A program made the translations under genes and the position numbers. The notes beneath the pieces were generated by a model, which worked only from the letters and a program-made list of their open reading frames with translations, was not told where the DNA came from and did no database searches. 26,141 bases of DNA, taken from positions 1-26,141 of the forward strand of contig LUJP01000047.1 of the NCBI GenBank assembly GCA_001689535.1, written 5' to 3'. This document shows positions 1 through 8,281 of this stretch, in pieces (the first letter of the stretch is position 1; each line of letters opens with the position of its first letter). The stretch comes from Bacteroidales bacterium M5. Its GTDB lineage: Bacteria; Bacteroidota; Bacteroidia; Bacteroidales; Muribaculaceae.

Positions 1-113
1 ACAAATATTGGGGAACCGGCTCTTAATTACTATTTTGCAAAGTTGTGGTATAGACTCTGTATATATCTTGGCTTATTATCTAAACGAGAATGAATACAAA
101 TTCCTTACGCCGA

Positions 114-121
114 CAAAGGTA
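114..121 (-). promoter_or_regulatory. Candidate minus-strand -7 promoter element (TACCTTTG)
   Basis: The minus strand reads TACCTTTG, matching the Bacteroidetes -7 consensus TAnnTTTG. No good -33 TTTG is visible at the expected distance. Transcription would run left out of the window, so the target gene is not visible. The 1-191 stretch otherwise shows only a short TTACA/TGTAA inverted repeat near 155-168 and no open reading frame that I can support. Confidence 0.3.
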
Positions 122-191
122 GAACGTCGCATTTACATTTGCGTGACATTGATATTACAATGATGTAACAAGTCAAATACAGTAAGCCATT

Positions 192-1682
192 TTAGCCTTT
201 TTTAACGTTTGTTCCCCATTTTTCGAGGGTAAACATAAATCCGAGACCTCCTCCGAGGCGATTATTTATGGAAATAGTGCCGCCGAGAGCCTCGATTGTT
301 TTTTTCACAATCGGCAGACCCAGGCCGGTGCCTCCCGTTTTTCTTGCGCGTCCCGAATCTATTCTGTAGAAGCGTTCGAAAAGGTGGGCCAGATGCTCCT
401 CGTCTACGCCGTTGCCGTTGTCATAGAAATGAAATGTATAATACCTCTCGCTTTCAGCCGTGATATTCAGACACATCTTGGTGCCGTGGCTGTGTATGGC
501 GGCATTTTTGGCAAGATTTGTAATAACGCCGGTAAGCAATCCGGCATTGCCCCGCACAGAGCAGTTGAGAGGAATATCGAAGGTGAACTTCATGTCGCGC
601 AGCACTCCGCCCGTCTCAAGGTCGTTGGCCACCGCGAACACGAGATCATGGAAATAGATCTCTTCGGTGGGGATATTGCCGGCGCCCTCTTCCAGTCGCG
701 TCATGGTCGACACGTCTCCCAGAAGCGCACACAGACGGTTCACATTGTCCTGGGCGCGCTGAAGAAAATGCGTGCGCATGGTATCGTCCATATCGGGCGA
801 CGATAAAACCGTTTCGAGATAACCTCTCACCACCCCCACCGGGGTCTTGAGCTCGTGGTTTATATTATTGGTGAGCTGACGCTTCAGCCTCGACTTTTCC
901 TCCACGGCGTTGATGGCTATCTTATGTTCGGTGCCCGCGCGGCGCAAGGCATCGATGCGGTCATGGTAAAGTTCTACGATCCTTCGGGAGATATCACCGA
1001 GTTCGTCGTGCGGGAATATGCTCTCGTCAAACAGTTCGTCGTCACCGGTGTCAATATTCGAGGCGGCTTTGTCGGCAAACACCCGCAGGAGCTTCACATT
1101 GCGTGTAAGATAGCCTGAGAGAATATAGACCAGAACCGTCGCCACAACAAACACAGTTGCCACAAGTATCCAGAATTCAGGCCCGAGCGAAAGCCGGTCC
1201 CGCACTTTCTCGCTGTTAGGGAGCACGGTATGAACAAATACCTGGCCGTCGTTACTTTTTACCGCCGAAGCATAGAAATATTTCTCCCCGAAGAGAATAT
1301 TGTCTTTGCTCTTCACTCCTGTGTCGGTAGTGATAAGTTCTTCCAGATCGGCCACGTTGGTGAAATCGCTTACGGTGGGCTTGCCTATTGAATAGATCAG
1401 GTCGCCGTTACGGTCGTACACGCTCACCCGGAGGTCGGAATAAAGTGACTGCGCGTTATAGTAGCGCACAAAGTTCATGAACGGCGTCAGGTCCATATCG
1501 TTATCGTAGGCCTGAAGCACTTTTGAGCCTATGCGGTTGAGCTGGAGGTCGATTGTGCGCTCGCGATACCGGGTCTCATGCCGGTAGGTGTAATAGGCAA
1601 ACGTGCCTATCACAATCCACATGAGGAGGGAAAGCGGAACAAAAAGCCGCCACTTGAAACTAAACTGTCTCTTTAAAGCCAT
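192..1682 (-). CDS. Membrane-bound sensor histidine kinase
   Basis: This is a 496-residue two-component sensor kinase. A transmembrane segment at about residues 11-31 and a second at about 169-190 bracket a periplasmic sensing region of roughly 140 residues. A HAMP-like linker follows, then a HisKA domain with the phospho-accepting His276 in NHELKTP. The ATPase domain has its N box at about 389-398, G1 box DNGNGVD at 421-427, F box FERFYRID at 435-442 and G2 box GTGLGLPIVKK at 451-461, so all catalytic motifs are present. The start codon lies inside the end of the response regulator gene (23-bp overlap), which suggests translational coupling and one operon. The cognate partner is almost certainly that regulator. 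The signal sensed cannot be read from the sequence, and I do not assign a gene name. Confidence 0.93.
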   Translation of the reverse strand: MALKRQFSFKWRLFVPLSLLMWIVIGTFAYYTYRHETRYRERTIDLQLNRIGSKVLQAYDNDMDLTPFMNFVRYYNAQSLYSDLRVSVYDRNGDLIYSIGKPTVSDFTNVADLEELITTDTGVKSKDNILFGEKYFYASAVKSNDGQVFVHTVLPNSEKVRDRLSLGPEFWILVATVFVVATVLVYILSGYLTRNVKLLRVFADKAASNIDTGDDELFDESIFPHDELGDISRRIVELYHDRIDALRRAGTEHKIAINAVEEKSRLKRQLTNNINHELKTPVGVVRGYLETVLSSPDMDDTMRTHFLQRAQDNVNRLCALLGDVSTMTRLEEGAGNIPTEEIYFHDLVFAVANDLETGGVLRDMKFTFDIPLNCSVRGNAGLLTGVITNLAKNAAIHSHGTKMCLNITAESERYYTFHFYDNGNGVDEEHLAHLFERFYRIDSGRARKTGGTGLGLPIVKKTIEALGGTISINNRLGGGLGFMFTLEKWGTNVKKG

Positions 1683-2370
1683 AGCCGAAACCGAGTCGTG
1701 TCACGATATTGTTTCCATAAACTCCTATCTTTTTACGGAGACGGGCTATGTTTGTGTCGATTGTACGGCTGGTTACAACCACCACGTCATCCCATACATT
1801 ACGGATTATCTCCTCGCGTGAGTAGATGCGGTTGCGGTGGGTGAGAATGAAAAGCAGTACGTCGAATTCCGTGCGGGTAAGGTTTATCTCCTGTCCGTCC
1901 AGATAACACAGCTTCTCATTTCGGTCAATTCTGAGTGTCTTGAAGGTGATGTCGGGCTCATAGATGCTCTTGGAAACATTGTATTCCCACTGCTTGGTGG
2001 CCTGGCTGCGGCGCAGAACCGCTCTCACGCGGGCAAGAACCTCGCTTATCACAAAAGGCTTGGTGATATAATCGTCCGCACCTATATTAAGACCCATCAC
2101 GGTATCGTCCTCGCCGTTGAGAGCCGAACAGAAGATTATGGGTGTATTTTCTGTGGAAATCTGATTTCTGATACGTTTGGCAAAGTCAAATCCACTCAGA
2201 CGCTCCATCATTATATCCACAATGAAAAGGGAGTAACCTGACAGATCCATTTCCAGAGCTTCTTCAGCGCTATAGGCGCAATCAACCTCGTAGCCTTCTT
2301 TCTCAAGATTGAATTTCAGAATCTCGCACAGGGCTTCCTCGTCATCGATCACTAATATTTTTATTCTCAT
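1660..2370 (-). CDS. OmpR/PhoB-family response regulator
   Basis: This 236-residue DNA-binding response regulator has an N-terminal receiver domain with acidic pocket D9-D10, phospho-acceptor D52 in LFIVDIMM, a switch Ser82 and Lys104 in ITKPF. A C-terminal winged-helix domain follows (about 135-236, with the EFDVL and SRTIDTNIARLRKKI segments typical of the OmpR/PhoB class). It is the first gene of a two-gene minus-strand operon with the overlapping histidine kinase. A -7 element (2456-2463) and an inverted repeat spanning the likely transcription start lie upstream, which may mean autoregulation. The receiver sequence does not look like the Bacteroides RprY regulator as I remember it, so no symbol is given. 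Regulated genes are unknown. Confidence 0.93.
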   Translation of the reverse strand: MRIKILVIDDEEALCEILKFNLEKEGYEVDCAYSAEEALEMDLSGYSLFIVDIMMERLSGFDFAKRIRNQISTENTPIIFCSALNGEDDTVMGLNIGADDYITKPFVISEVLARVRAVLRRSQATKQWEYNVSKSIYEPDITFKTLRIDRNEKLCYLDGQEINLTRTEFDVLLFILTHRNRIYSREEIIRNVWDDVVVVTSRTIDTNIARLRKKIGVYGNNIVTRLGFGYGFKETV

Positions 2371-2430
2371 AGTAACACTGATTTACAAATCATTATACAT
2401 AAAATGCCATGGTATTGCATATGTGCATAA

Positions 2431-2463
2431 AACGTTTCCTGATTTTAGAAACGTTCAAAGTTA
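2431..2463 (-). promoter_or_regulatory. Promoter -7 element with operator-like inverted repeat for the two-component operon
   Basis: The minus strand reads TAACTTTG at 2463-2456, a perfect Bacteroidetes -7 element. Immediately downstream is an exact 8-bp inverted repeat, AACGTTTC (2431-2438) and GAAACGTT (2448-2455), separated by 9 bp. If the element is used, the start point falls near 2452 and the leader is about 80 nt. The repeat could be a regulator operator at the start site or a 5' mRNA hairpin. No convincing -33 TTTG is seen at the usual spacing. Confidence 0.5.
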
Positions 2464-2565
2464 CAACAGCAAGCCGATAATATTAGTTAAAATTCGTTAA
2501 ACCGCACTATCTCCCGAACCTTTTTACTCCAAACCATGTTTGAAAGTTATAATTACTATTTGCAC

Positions 2566-2637
2566 TGTGTTTTTTCATGGTATTAGATTTAAGGTTAAAG
2601 AATAATCGGTTGTCGCGAGACAACCGCTTTTTCTTTT
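2566..2637 (+). ncRNA. Candidate small RNA with intrinsic terminator
   Basis: A compact unit of about 72 nt lies between divergent neighbours. A TATTTG-type -7 element (2557-2562) precedes it. It ends with a perfect 8-bp hairpin, CGGTTGTC (2607-2614) and GACAACCG (2619-2626) with a GCGA loop, followed by a T-rich run at 2628-2637. No plus-strand coding gene exists upstream for this terminator to serve. The internal segment CATGGTATTAGATTTAAGG (2576-2594) resembles a motif I recall as recurrent in Bacteroides intergenic transcripts, but I could not check this. The 5' end is an estimate. Confidence 0.5.
2607..2637 (+). terminator. Rho-independent terminator
   Basis: An 8-bp perfect GC-containing stem with a 4-nt loop is followed by CTTTTTCTTTT. 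It is the 3' end of the candidate small RNA. Confidence 0.75.
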
Positions 2638-2706
2638 AAATCGCCTCCCCCTCCAAAACCACAACATTTTAGACCTATAAACCACATAATACTTATAAGC
2701 CTAAGA

Positions 2707-2759
2707 ATTATAAGATTATAAGATTATAAGATTATAAGATTATAAGATTCATAAGATTC
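2707..2759. repeat. Tandem octamer repeat (ATTATAAG)n
   Basis: Five perfect head-to-tail copies of ATTATAAG occupy 2707-2746, followed by two decayed ATTCATAAG-like copies to 2759. The tract is AT-rich and non-coding. It lies downstream of the 85-residue gene and upstream of nothing on the plus strand. Copy number could vary by replication slippage. Confidence 0.9.
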
Positions 2760-2771
2760 AAAATCCCCGGT

Positions 2772-2800
2772 GCGCCCCTGATGTCTCCATCAAGAGGCGC
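2772..2800 (-). terminator. Long hairpin downstream of the 85-residue gene
   Basis: On the minus strand, GCGCCTCTTGATG and CATCAGGGGCGC form a stem of about 12 bp with one bulged base and a GAGA tetraloop. It lies 16 nt after the stop codon of the small protein. The T-rich run (ATTTT) comes about 8 nt later, so it is not a textbook intrinsic terminator; it may instead protect the 3' end. Confidence 0.45.
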
Positions 2801-2816
2801 CGATAATCTCATGCCC

Positions 2817-3074
2817 TCAGTTCTCTTCAGGAAGTATCTTCAGATTTCCACCGGCATTCACCCGGTAGCGCGCTGACGTTCCGGTGGCAAGGTCGCTCAC
2901 GCGGAACACGTAATCCTCAATCGGATTGTGGGTGCGGTCACTGCCTTCATAGGCGTTGCGCACCGCTTCCTCCACCGTGTGAAAACCGGAACCTTCATAG
3001 GTGTCGACTTTCTTCCCTTCTTCGTAGATTTCAATCATTACCTCGTTAATGGGATAGATTCTGTTCTGTGTCAT
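2817..3074 (-). CDS. Small hypothetical protein, 85 residues
   Basis: I do not recognise a named family. The protein is soluble, acidic and without a signal peptide or membrane segment. The predicted pattern is two strands (VMIEIYEEGKKVDTYEG), a helix (TVEEAVRNAYEGS) and further strands (DYVFRVSDLATGTSARYRV), which suggests a small alpha/beta fold. The ATG at 3074 is the only sensible start. It stands alone between the small RNA/repeat region and the divergent DUF349 gene, and its hairpin-ended transcript is probably monocistronic. Codon use looks native and the frame is uninterrupted, so I treat it as a real gene of unknown function. Confidence 0.7.
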   Translation of the reverse strand: MTQNRIYPINEVMIEIYEEGKKVDTYEGSGFHTVEEAVRNAYEGSDRTHNPIEDYVFRVSDLATGTSARYRVNAGGNLKILPEEN

Positions 3075-3130
3075 ATTTCTGAATGTTAAAATGCTAATGT
3101 TTCAACAATCTTTCCACCCATAATGATTGC

Positions 3131-3156
3131 GTTTTCACCCACATTTTCACCCACAT
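3131..3156. repeat. Tandem 12-bp direct repeat (TTTTCACCCACA)
   Basis: Two adjacent copies of TTTTCACCCACA lie in the 249-bp gap between divergent genes. The spacing is close to one helical turn, so a regulator site is possible, but nothing else supports a function. Confidence 0.45.
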
Positions 3157-3281
3157 TATTACTTCCGCCCTCCGTTTTCCATCAAATTTTAGTTGTTTTC
3201 TGAAAAATTATGCCTATTTTTGACCCGATTTGTCTTTCGTCCGCATCCACACGCGTGAATGTTAGCGTCAGGCCACATCTT

Positions 3282-3289
3282 TAACTTTG
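3282..3289 (+). promoter_or_regulatory. -7 promoter element (TAACTTTG) for the DUF349 gene
   Basis: This is a perfect match to TAnnTTTG. The predicted start point is near 3293, giving a leader of about 60 nt to the ATG at 3354. The -33 region (GTTAG near 3261) is weak. Confidence 0.6.
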
Positions 3290-3353
3290 AATTACTCTCT
3301 CCACGCCCGGCGCGGAGCGACCCTTGAAAACAACAGATTTATTTTTCGTACCT

Positions 3354-5273
3354 ATGGAATTGTCCAACAAGTCGGCAGAGCCCATCATGGGCGCCGGCGA
3401 AAACGCCTTGAATCAAACAACCTCTTCCCCGGAATCTCCTGCCGCAGAAGCTGTGACTACGGATATCGAAGTTGCCGTAGAACCTGTCACGGAAGTTGCC
3501 TCCACTCCCTCCGACGGCGACCTGCCCGAAACTGCATCCGACAATTCCATGGCCACACCCCAGACTCCCCAGCTTACAAAAGCCGAGGTTCTGGCTCGCA
3601 TCAAGGAAATTGCCGAAATGCCCGACTCGGAGATTAATTCCGATGAGGTAAACCGCCTCAAACAGCAGTTTTATTCTCTCCACAACGACTGGCTTCACAC
3701 CCTCCGCACAAGTTTCATTGAGGACGGTGGCGATGCCACACAGTTTGTGCCCCCTGTCGACCCCGACGAGGAAGAATTCAAGACCACGCTCAACACCGTG
3801 CGCGAGAAAAAGGCCGCATACCGCTCGCTGCTCGAAGCCGAAATGCTTCGTAACCTCCAGCGCAAGGAAGCCATTATAACCGAAATCGAAGAAATTGCCG
3901 CCGACACCGATAACGTGGGCCGTCTCTACTCCCGCGTGAAGGAACTTGTGGCCGAATTCAAGACCGTAGGAGAGGTTCCCGAAACCTCCACTACAGATAT
4001 CTGGAAACGTCAGCAGGCTGCCGTGGAGAAGTTCTACGACCAGTGGAAAGTCAACAAAGAGCTCCGCGACTACGATTTCAAGAAAAACCTCACCGAAAAG
4101 CAGCAGATTATCGCCGATGCAGAAGCTCTTGCAGCTGAAGAGGACGTGATTCTCGCATTCCAGAAACTCAAGGCTCTCCATGAGAAATGGCGCGAGACAG
4201 GCCCCGTGGCAAAGGACGTGCGCGACGAGATGTGGAACCGTTTCCGCGAAGCCTCCTCAGAGGTCAACAAACGCCATCAGGCATTCTTCGAGGAAAGAAA
4301 AAAACGCGAACTAGAAAACGAAAACGCCAAGACGGCCCTCTGCGAGGACATCGAGTCCATCAATACGGCCGAACTCAAGACATACTCCGCATGGAATCAG
4401 GCTTCGGCACGCATCATCAAGGCTCAGGAAGAATGGAAGAAACTCGGCTTTGCCTCACGCAAGACCAACAACGCTCTCTTCAGCCGTTTCCGTGCCGCAT
4501 GCGATGCCTTCTTTGAAGCCAAAGCCGCTTTCTTCAGCTACATGAAGGAGGAGCTTGCCAAAAATCTCCGTCACAAGACAGCTCTCTGCGAAGAAGCCGA
4601 ATCGCTCAAGGATTCCACGGACTGGAAAGCCACTTCCGACCGTCTAATCGAGATTCAGAAGGAGTGGAAAACCATTGGCGCCGTGCCCAAGAAACACAGC
4701 GACGCCCTCTGGCAGCGCTTCCTGGCCGCATGCGACGCCTTCTTCGACCTCAAGAAACGTTCAACCACCGACACCCGCCGCACCGAGCAGGCTAACCTTC
4801 AGGTGAAACGCGGCATAATAACCCGTCTGACAGCTCTCAACGACCCTGCCGATACCACTCCGCGCGACGAGGCGCTGAATATCCTTCAGGAGCAGCGTCA
4901 GCTCTGGCAGTCGACCGGCCATGTTCCTTTCCGCGAAAAAGACAAGCTACACGACGCCTACCGCGAAATCGTGCGCCAGCTCTACGCGAAACTCGATGTC
5001 CACGACAATCGCGGCCGCGCCGCTAAATTCGAGGCAGCAATTAACGAAACCACCGACCAGAACAAACTCGCACGCGAACGCGAGCGCCTGCTCCGTGCCT
5101 ACGAAAGCCGCAAGAACGAACTCGCCACTTACGAGAACAATCTCGGCTTCTTCAACGCCAAATCAAAGAGCGGAAACTCCATGCTACGCGAGCTTCAGGG
5201 CAAAATTCAGCACCTTAAGAACGATATAGCCGACCTCGAAAAGAAAATCGAGCTTATCGACTCTCGAATCTGA
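3354..5273 (+). CDS. DUF349 repeat protein
   Basis: This is a 639-residue, highly charged, helical cytoplasmic protein. After a low-complexity acidic N-terminus (about the first 75 residues), five related segments repeat the DUF349 pattern: a helix with a W..t motif, then G-x-V/A-P, then LW-x-RF...F. Clear ends are the segments beginning GEVPETS, GPVAKDV, GFASRKT, GAVPKKH and GHVPFRE. The last 60 residues are predicted coiled coil (LQGKIQHLKNDIADLEKKI). The function of DUF349 proteins is not well established, so none is assigned. I chose the ATG at 3354 over an in-frame TTG at 3324 because the TTG adds only ten unremarkable residues. The sugar transferase gene starts 12 bp after the stop, so the two are probably co-transcribed. 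Confidence 0.88.
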   Translation: MELSNKSAEPIMGAGENALNQTTSSPESPAAEAVTTDIEVAVEPVTEVASTPSDGDLPETASDNSMATPQTPQLTKAEVLARIKEIAEMPDSEINSDEVNRLKQQFYSLHNDWLHTLRTSFIEDGGDATQFVPPVDPDEEEFKTTLNTVREKKAAYRSLLEAEMLRNLQRKEAIITEIEEIAADTDNVGRLYSRVKELVAEFKTVGEVPETSTTDIWKRQQAAVEKFYDQWKVNKELRDYDFKKNLTEKQQIIADAEALAAEEDVILAFQKLKALHEKWRETGPVAKDVRDEMWNRFREASSEVNKRHQAFFEERKKRELENENAKTALCEDIESINTAELKTYSAWNQASARIIKAQEEWKKLGFASRKTNNALFSRFRAACDAFFEAKAAFFSYMKEELAKNLRHKTALCEEAESLKDSTDWKATSDRLIEIQKEWKTIGAVPKKHSDALWQRFLAACDAFFDLKKRSTTDTRRTEQANLQVKRGIITRLTALNDPADTTPRDEALNILQEQRQLWQSTGHVPFREKDKLHDAYREIVRQLYAKLDVHDNRGRAAKFEAAINETTDQNKLARERERLLRAYESRKNELATYENNLGFFNAKSKSGNSMLRELQGKIQHLKNDIADLEKKIELIDSRI

Positions 5274-5285
5274 TTATCTGATTAT

Positions 5286-5927
5286 ATGTCGGGGAACACT
5301 GCCGGCCTTGACTTTTATGATAAAACCGATAGCCGTCTCAGCTTCGCGCTGAAGAGGGCTTTCGATTTTGTATTCGCTCTGCTGGCAATCACACTGTTTT
5401 CCCCTCTGCTCATCGTCATAGCGGTGGCCATAAGGCTCACATCGCCCGGTCCGGTGTTTTTCTGTCAGAAACGCACCGGCTACCGGGGTGCCGAGTTCAC
5501 CATGATCAAGTTCCGCACTATGAGGGTCAATGACCAGGCCGACACCGTGGCCGCCAGGCCAGGCGACTCGCGCGTCACTTCTGTGGGGCGCCTGCTGCGC
5601 CACACCTCCTTCGACGAATTTCCACAGTTTTTCAATGTGTTGTGCGGCGACATGTCGGTGGTGGGTCCGCGCCCCCACATGCTGAGCCAGACCGAACAAT
5701 ACCGCCGGATGCTCTCGCGCTATATGACACGCCACACCGTGATGCCCGGCATCACCGGCTGGGCACAGATAAACGGCTGCCGGGGTCTTGCCGACACCCC
5801 GCAGCGCATGCTGCAGCGCTTCAACCTCGACATCTGGTATATACGCAACCGCACCTTCCTCCTCGACCTGCGCATAATCGCCCGCACCGCCCTCTCCATC
5901 CTCCGCGGCGACCCCAAAGCCTACTGA
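5286..5927 (+). CDS. Monotopic phosphoglycosyl transferase (bacterial sugar transferase)
   Basis: At 213 residues this is a PF02397-type enzyme. The family moves a phospho-sugar from a nucleotide sugar to undecaprenyl phosphate at the inner membrane to start O-antigen, capsule or exopolysaccharide units. Visible are the basic start of the membrane re-entrant helix (LKRAFDFVFALLAITLFSPL), SPGPVFF, the K-FRTM motif, the catalytic Asp-Glu pair in SFDEFPQ, the DMSVVGPRPHM motif and PGITGWAQINGCRG near the end. It is the short, catalytic-domain-only form, lacking the N-terminal four-helix and CoA-binding-like domains of WcaJ-type enzymes. The sugar used cannot be told. No other polysaccharide genes are near it. 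It follows the DUF349 gene by 12 bp and converges on hom. Confidence 0.9.
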   Translation: MSGNTAGLDFYDKTDSRLSFALKRAFDFVFALLAITLFSPLLIVIAVAIRLTSPGPVFFCQKRTGYRGAEFTMIKFRTMRVNDQADTVAARPGDSRVTSVGRLLRHTSFDEFPQFFNVLCGDMSVVGPRPHMLSQTEQYRRMLSRYMTRHTVMPGITGWAQINGCRGLADTPQRMLQRFNLDIWYIRNRTFLLDLRIIARTALSILRGDPKAY

Positions 5928-6003
5928 ACATCCGGCTGGCTCCGTGAAACCATGCCGGCTGTTACAGCTGCTCCGTAAACAACGGCCCTGACATCAGCAG
6001 CCG

Positions 6004-7230
6004 TTACTCGTCAAGCTCTTTAAACAGCTGGGGAATATTCGCCAGGAACACATCCCCGGCCGCCAGCAGCTCCCGCTTCGCTATCAGCTCGCTGAGCTTC
6101 ACATCGGCTATCACATAATTGAAATCCTCCGAAGCGAACCGCTCCCGGATGCGCTCTGTCTTCAGCAGCGCGGGAATATCCGTGCTTCCGTAGCGTATAT
6201 ACACACGCAGAGTGACATCGGTTGAATATGCCGGAAGATCCACGTATCCCATCTTCTTATACTCGTAGCGGTAGCCGTGACGGCGCGCGGTTACGTCGCT
6301 CAGAATCGACGATGCCGTAGGGAGGCCTCCTGCGCCCTTGCCGAACATAAACTGACGGTCGTAGCACTCTCCGCGTATCACAACGCCGTTATACTCATTG
6401 TCAACACTATAGATATATCGCGAGGGATTCACCAGCTCAGGCATCACAAACATGGTGAACTCGTCGTCCGACAGCTTGGCTACCTGCGCCACAAGCTTTA
6501 TCTTCACCCTCTTCTCCCGAGCGAACCGAATGTCGGCGTCGGAGATATTCTGGATTCCGTAGGTGAAAATACGTTCCGGCGCCACATATACACCCATGGC
6601 GTGAACTGTGATTATCACGAGCTTGAACAGCGAGTCGTAGCCCTCAATGTCAAAGGACGGGTCGCTTTCGGCGAATCCCAGAGCCTGCGCGCGGGTCAGC
6701 GCGTCGGCGTAAGGCTCCGCGTGGTCAAACACACGCGACAGTATGTAGTTCGACGATCCGTTGAGAATGCCTTTAACCTCAAGCAGCAGATCGTTGTCGT
6801 AATACTCCTCGAGATTGCGTATCACCGGAATCGAGCCGCACGACGAGGCGTCATAGAGCAGCGCCGCGCCCGTTGTGCGCTGCAGCTCTATGAGTTCGGG
6901 CAGATGGCGGGCGAGCATAGCCTTGTTGCCGGTCACTGCCGGGATGCCCTTGCGCATGGCTTCGCTCACTATCCTGTAGCTTGCTTCGGCGTCATCAATC
7001 ACTTCCACTATCATATTCGTCTCCGGATCGTCCAGTATATCCTCGGGGCGGTCGGTGAGCAGACGGCGGTCTACGTCCACTGGGCGCGGTTTGTCGATGT
7101 CGCGCACACAGATGCGGTGCAACGTAGCGTGCGCGTTTCTTGTGTTCTGGAGTATGGTCCACAGGCCGCAGCCCACGGTGCCGAGTCCGAAGAGACCTAT
7201 CTTTATGTCCTTTGTCGGATCTTGTGTCAT
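6004..7230 (-). CDS. hom: Homoserine dehydrogenase
   Basis: This enzyme reduces aspartate semialdehyde to homoserine with NAD(P)H, the shared step toward methionine and threonine. The 408-residue protein starts with a Rossmann fold (GLFGLGTVGCG at about 12-22). The invariant Lys103 lies in GNKA, followed by the signature DPSFDIEGYDSLFKL with catalytic-type Asp199 and Lys203 and the KGAGGLPTASS cofactor loop at about 298-307. The tail beyond about 340 is short and may be a compact ACT-like regulatory part. I chose the ATG at 7230; the frame stays open upstream to 7314 but that would overlap metX and add sequence with no family match. It follows metX by 22 bp on the same strand, so its product is the substrate of the upstream gene. 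It would share any control exerted in the metX leader. Confidence 0.94.
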   Translation of the reverse strand: MTQDPTKDIKIGLFGLGTVGCGLWTILQNTRNAHATLHRICVRDIDKPRPVDVDRRLLTDRPEDILDDPETNMIVEVIDDAEASYRIVSEAMRKGIPAVTGNKAMLARHLPELIELQRTTGAALLYDASSCGSIPVIRNLEEYYDNDLLLEVKGILNGSSNYILSRVFDHAEPYADALTRAQALGFAESDPSFDIEGYDSLFKLVIITVHAMGVYVAPERIFTYGIQNISDADIRFAREKRVKIKLVAQVAKLSDDEFTMFVMPELVNPSRYIYSVDNEYNGVVIRGECYDRQFMFGKGAGGLPTASSILSDVTARRHGYRYEYKKMGYVDLPAYSTDVTLRVYIRYGSTDIPALLKTERIRERFASEDFNYVIADVKLSELIAKRELLAAGDVFLANIPQLFKELDE

Positions 7231-7252
7231 TATCTGTATCTGGGTATGTGTT

Positions 7253-8266
7253 TTAATGCAAAAAATCGTTGAGAATGGCGTTGAGCTGGCCGTGTTCCAC
7301 CAGGAATCCGTCATGGCCCAGCGGTGAGGATATCTCGCGGTACACTGCCCCGGGAATGCGCCGCGCTATCTCGCGCTGCTCGGCGGGGGTGAAAATTATA
7401 TCGGTTGTGAGGCCCACCACCATCGTGGGGCAGCAGATTCGCCTCAGTGCGGCGTCCACGCCTCCGCGCCCGCGCCCCACGTCGTGAGTGTCGAAAGCGT
7501 CGAGTATCGTCATGTAGGAATAGGCGTTGAAGCGCTTCACAAGCTTGTCGCCCTGATGGCGCTGGTAGGTGCATGCGCGGTGGTCGTCAGGCAATGTGTC
7601 GCTTTCGGGGTCCTGCTGGGTGAGGTTGTAGCCCTCCCCTCCGCGGTAGCTCAGCAGACCTATGGCGCGCGCGGCGGCCAGACCGGCAGCTCCGGCTTCG
7701 GCCGTGGGTTTGCCCCATGTGGCGTCGGCCTTGATAGCCATACGCTGGGTCTCGTCTATGGCTATGCTCCAGGGCGAAGCTTTCACGTCGGTGGCTATCA
7801 GCACCAAGCGTCCGAACCGGCGTGGTTCGGCAGCAATCCATTCCACAGCCTGAAATCCGCCCACCGAACTGCCCACAAGAGCATGGATGCGCCGCAGCCC
7901 CAGATGGTCGGCAAGCAGCGAGTGCGCGCGGGCCATGTCGCGGATGGTCAGTCGGGGAAAATCCCCGTAATAAGGCTTGCCTGTGGCCGGATTCACGCTC
8001 AGCGGTCCAGTGGTGCCGTAGCATGAGCCTATTATGTTGGCACACACCGTGAAACACTTCTCCGGGTCGAGAAACGCCCCCTGCTCCACCGTGTGGGGCC
8101 ACCAGTCGGCCACATCGCTGTTGGCCGTCAGGGCATGGCACACCCACACCGCGTTGCCGCCTCCCTCGGCCAGAGTGCCATAGGTGTCGTAGGCTATGGT
8201 CAGATTCTCGATTTTGCCGCCGAGTTCAAGCTCAAACGGTTCGGGGAACGTGTAATAATGTCTCAT
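7253..8266 (-). CDS. metX: Homoserine O-acetyltransferase (MetX family)
   Basis: This 337-residue alpha/beta hydrolase-fold enzyme activates homoserine for methionine synthesis. The nucleophile elbow is GSSVGG with Ser134; Asp289 (GLTTDIIF) and His318 (SPLGHDGF) complete the catalytic triad. NIIGSCYGTTGP and NPATGKPYYGDFP are characteristic family segments. The length is slightly below the usual 350-380. Acetyl versus succinyl donor preference is not certain from the sequence alone, but overall similarity is to the acetyltransferase group. It is the first structural gene of the metX-hom operon and has a long leader with a Met-rich reading frame and a terminator-like hairpin directly before its ATG. 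This points to methionine-dependent attenuation. Confidence 0.93.
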   Translation of the reverse strand: MRHYYTFPEPFELELGGKIENLTIAYDTYGTLAEGGGNAVWVCHALTANSDVADWWPHTVEQGAFLDPEKCFTVCANIIGSCYGTTGPLSVNPATGKPYYGDFPRLTIRDMARAHSLLADHLGLRRIHALVGSSVGGFQAVEWIAAEPRRFGRLVLIATDVKASPWSIAIDETQRMAIKADATWGKPTAEAGAAGLAAARAIGLLSYRGGEGYNLTQQDPESDTLPDDHRACTYQRHQGDKLVKRFNAYSYMTILDAFDTHDVGRGRGGVDAALRRICCPTMVVGLTTDIIFTPAEQREIARRIPGAVYREISSPLGHDGFLVEHGQLNAILNDFLH

Positions 8267-8281
8267 GGCTCACAAAATCAT

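Noticed and set aside
3324..3353. TTG start for the DUF349 gene.
   Set aside because: It adds ten residues with no family support; the ATG at 3354 fits better with the promoter at 3282.
5928..6003. Bidirectional terminator between the sugar transferase and hom.
   Set aside because: AACGGC/GCCGTT can pair weakly around a 13-nt loop, but there is no T run on either strand.
6277..7272. A 331-residue plus-strand frame opposite hom.
   Set aside because: It is a shadow of the homoserine dehydrogenase gene, with no signal or domain of its own. The same applies to the long opposite frame at 11191-12411 over the sulfatase.
7231..7314. Longer N-terminus for homoserine dehydrogenase.
   Set aside because: It would overlap metX, and the added residues do not match the family. 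The Rossmann fold begins shortly after the ATG at 7230.
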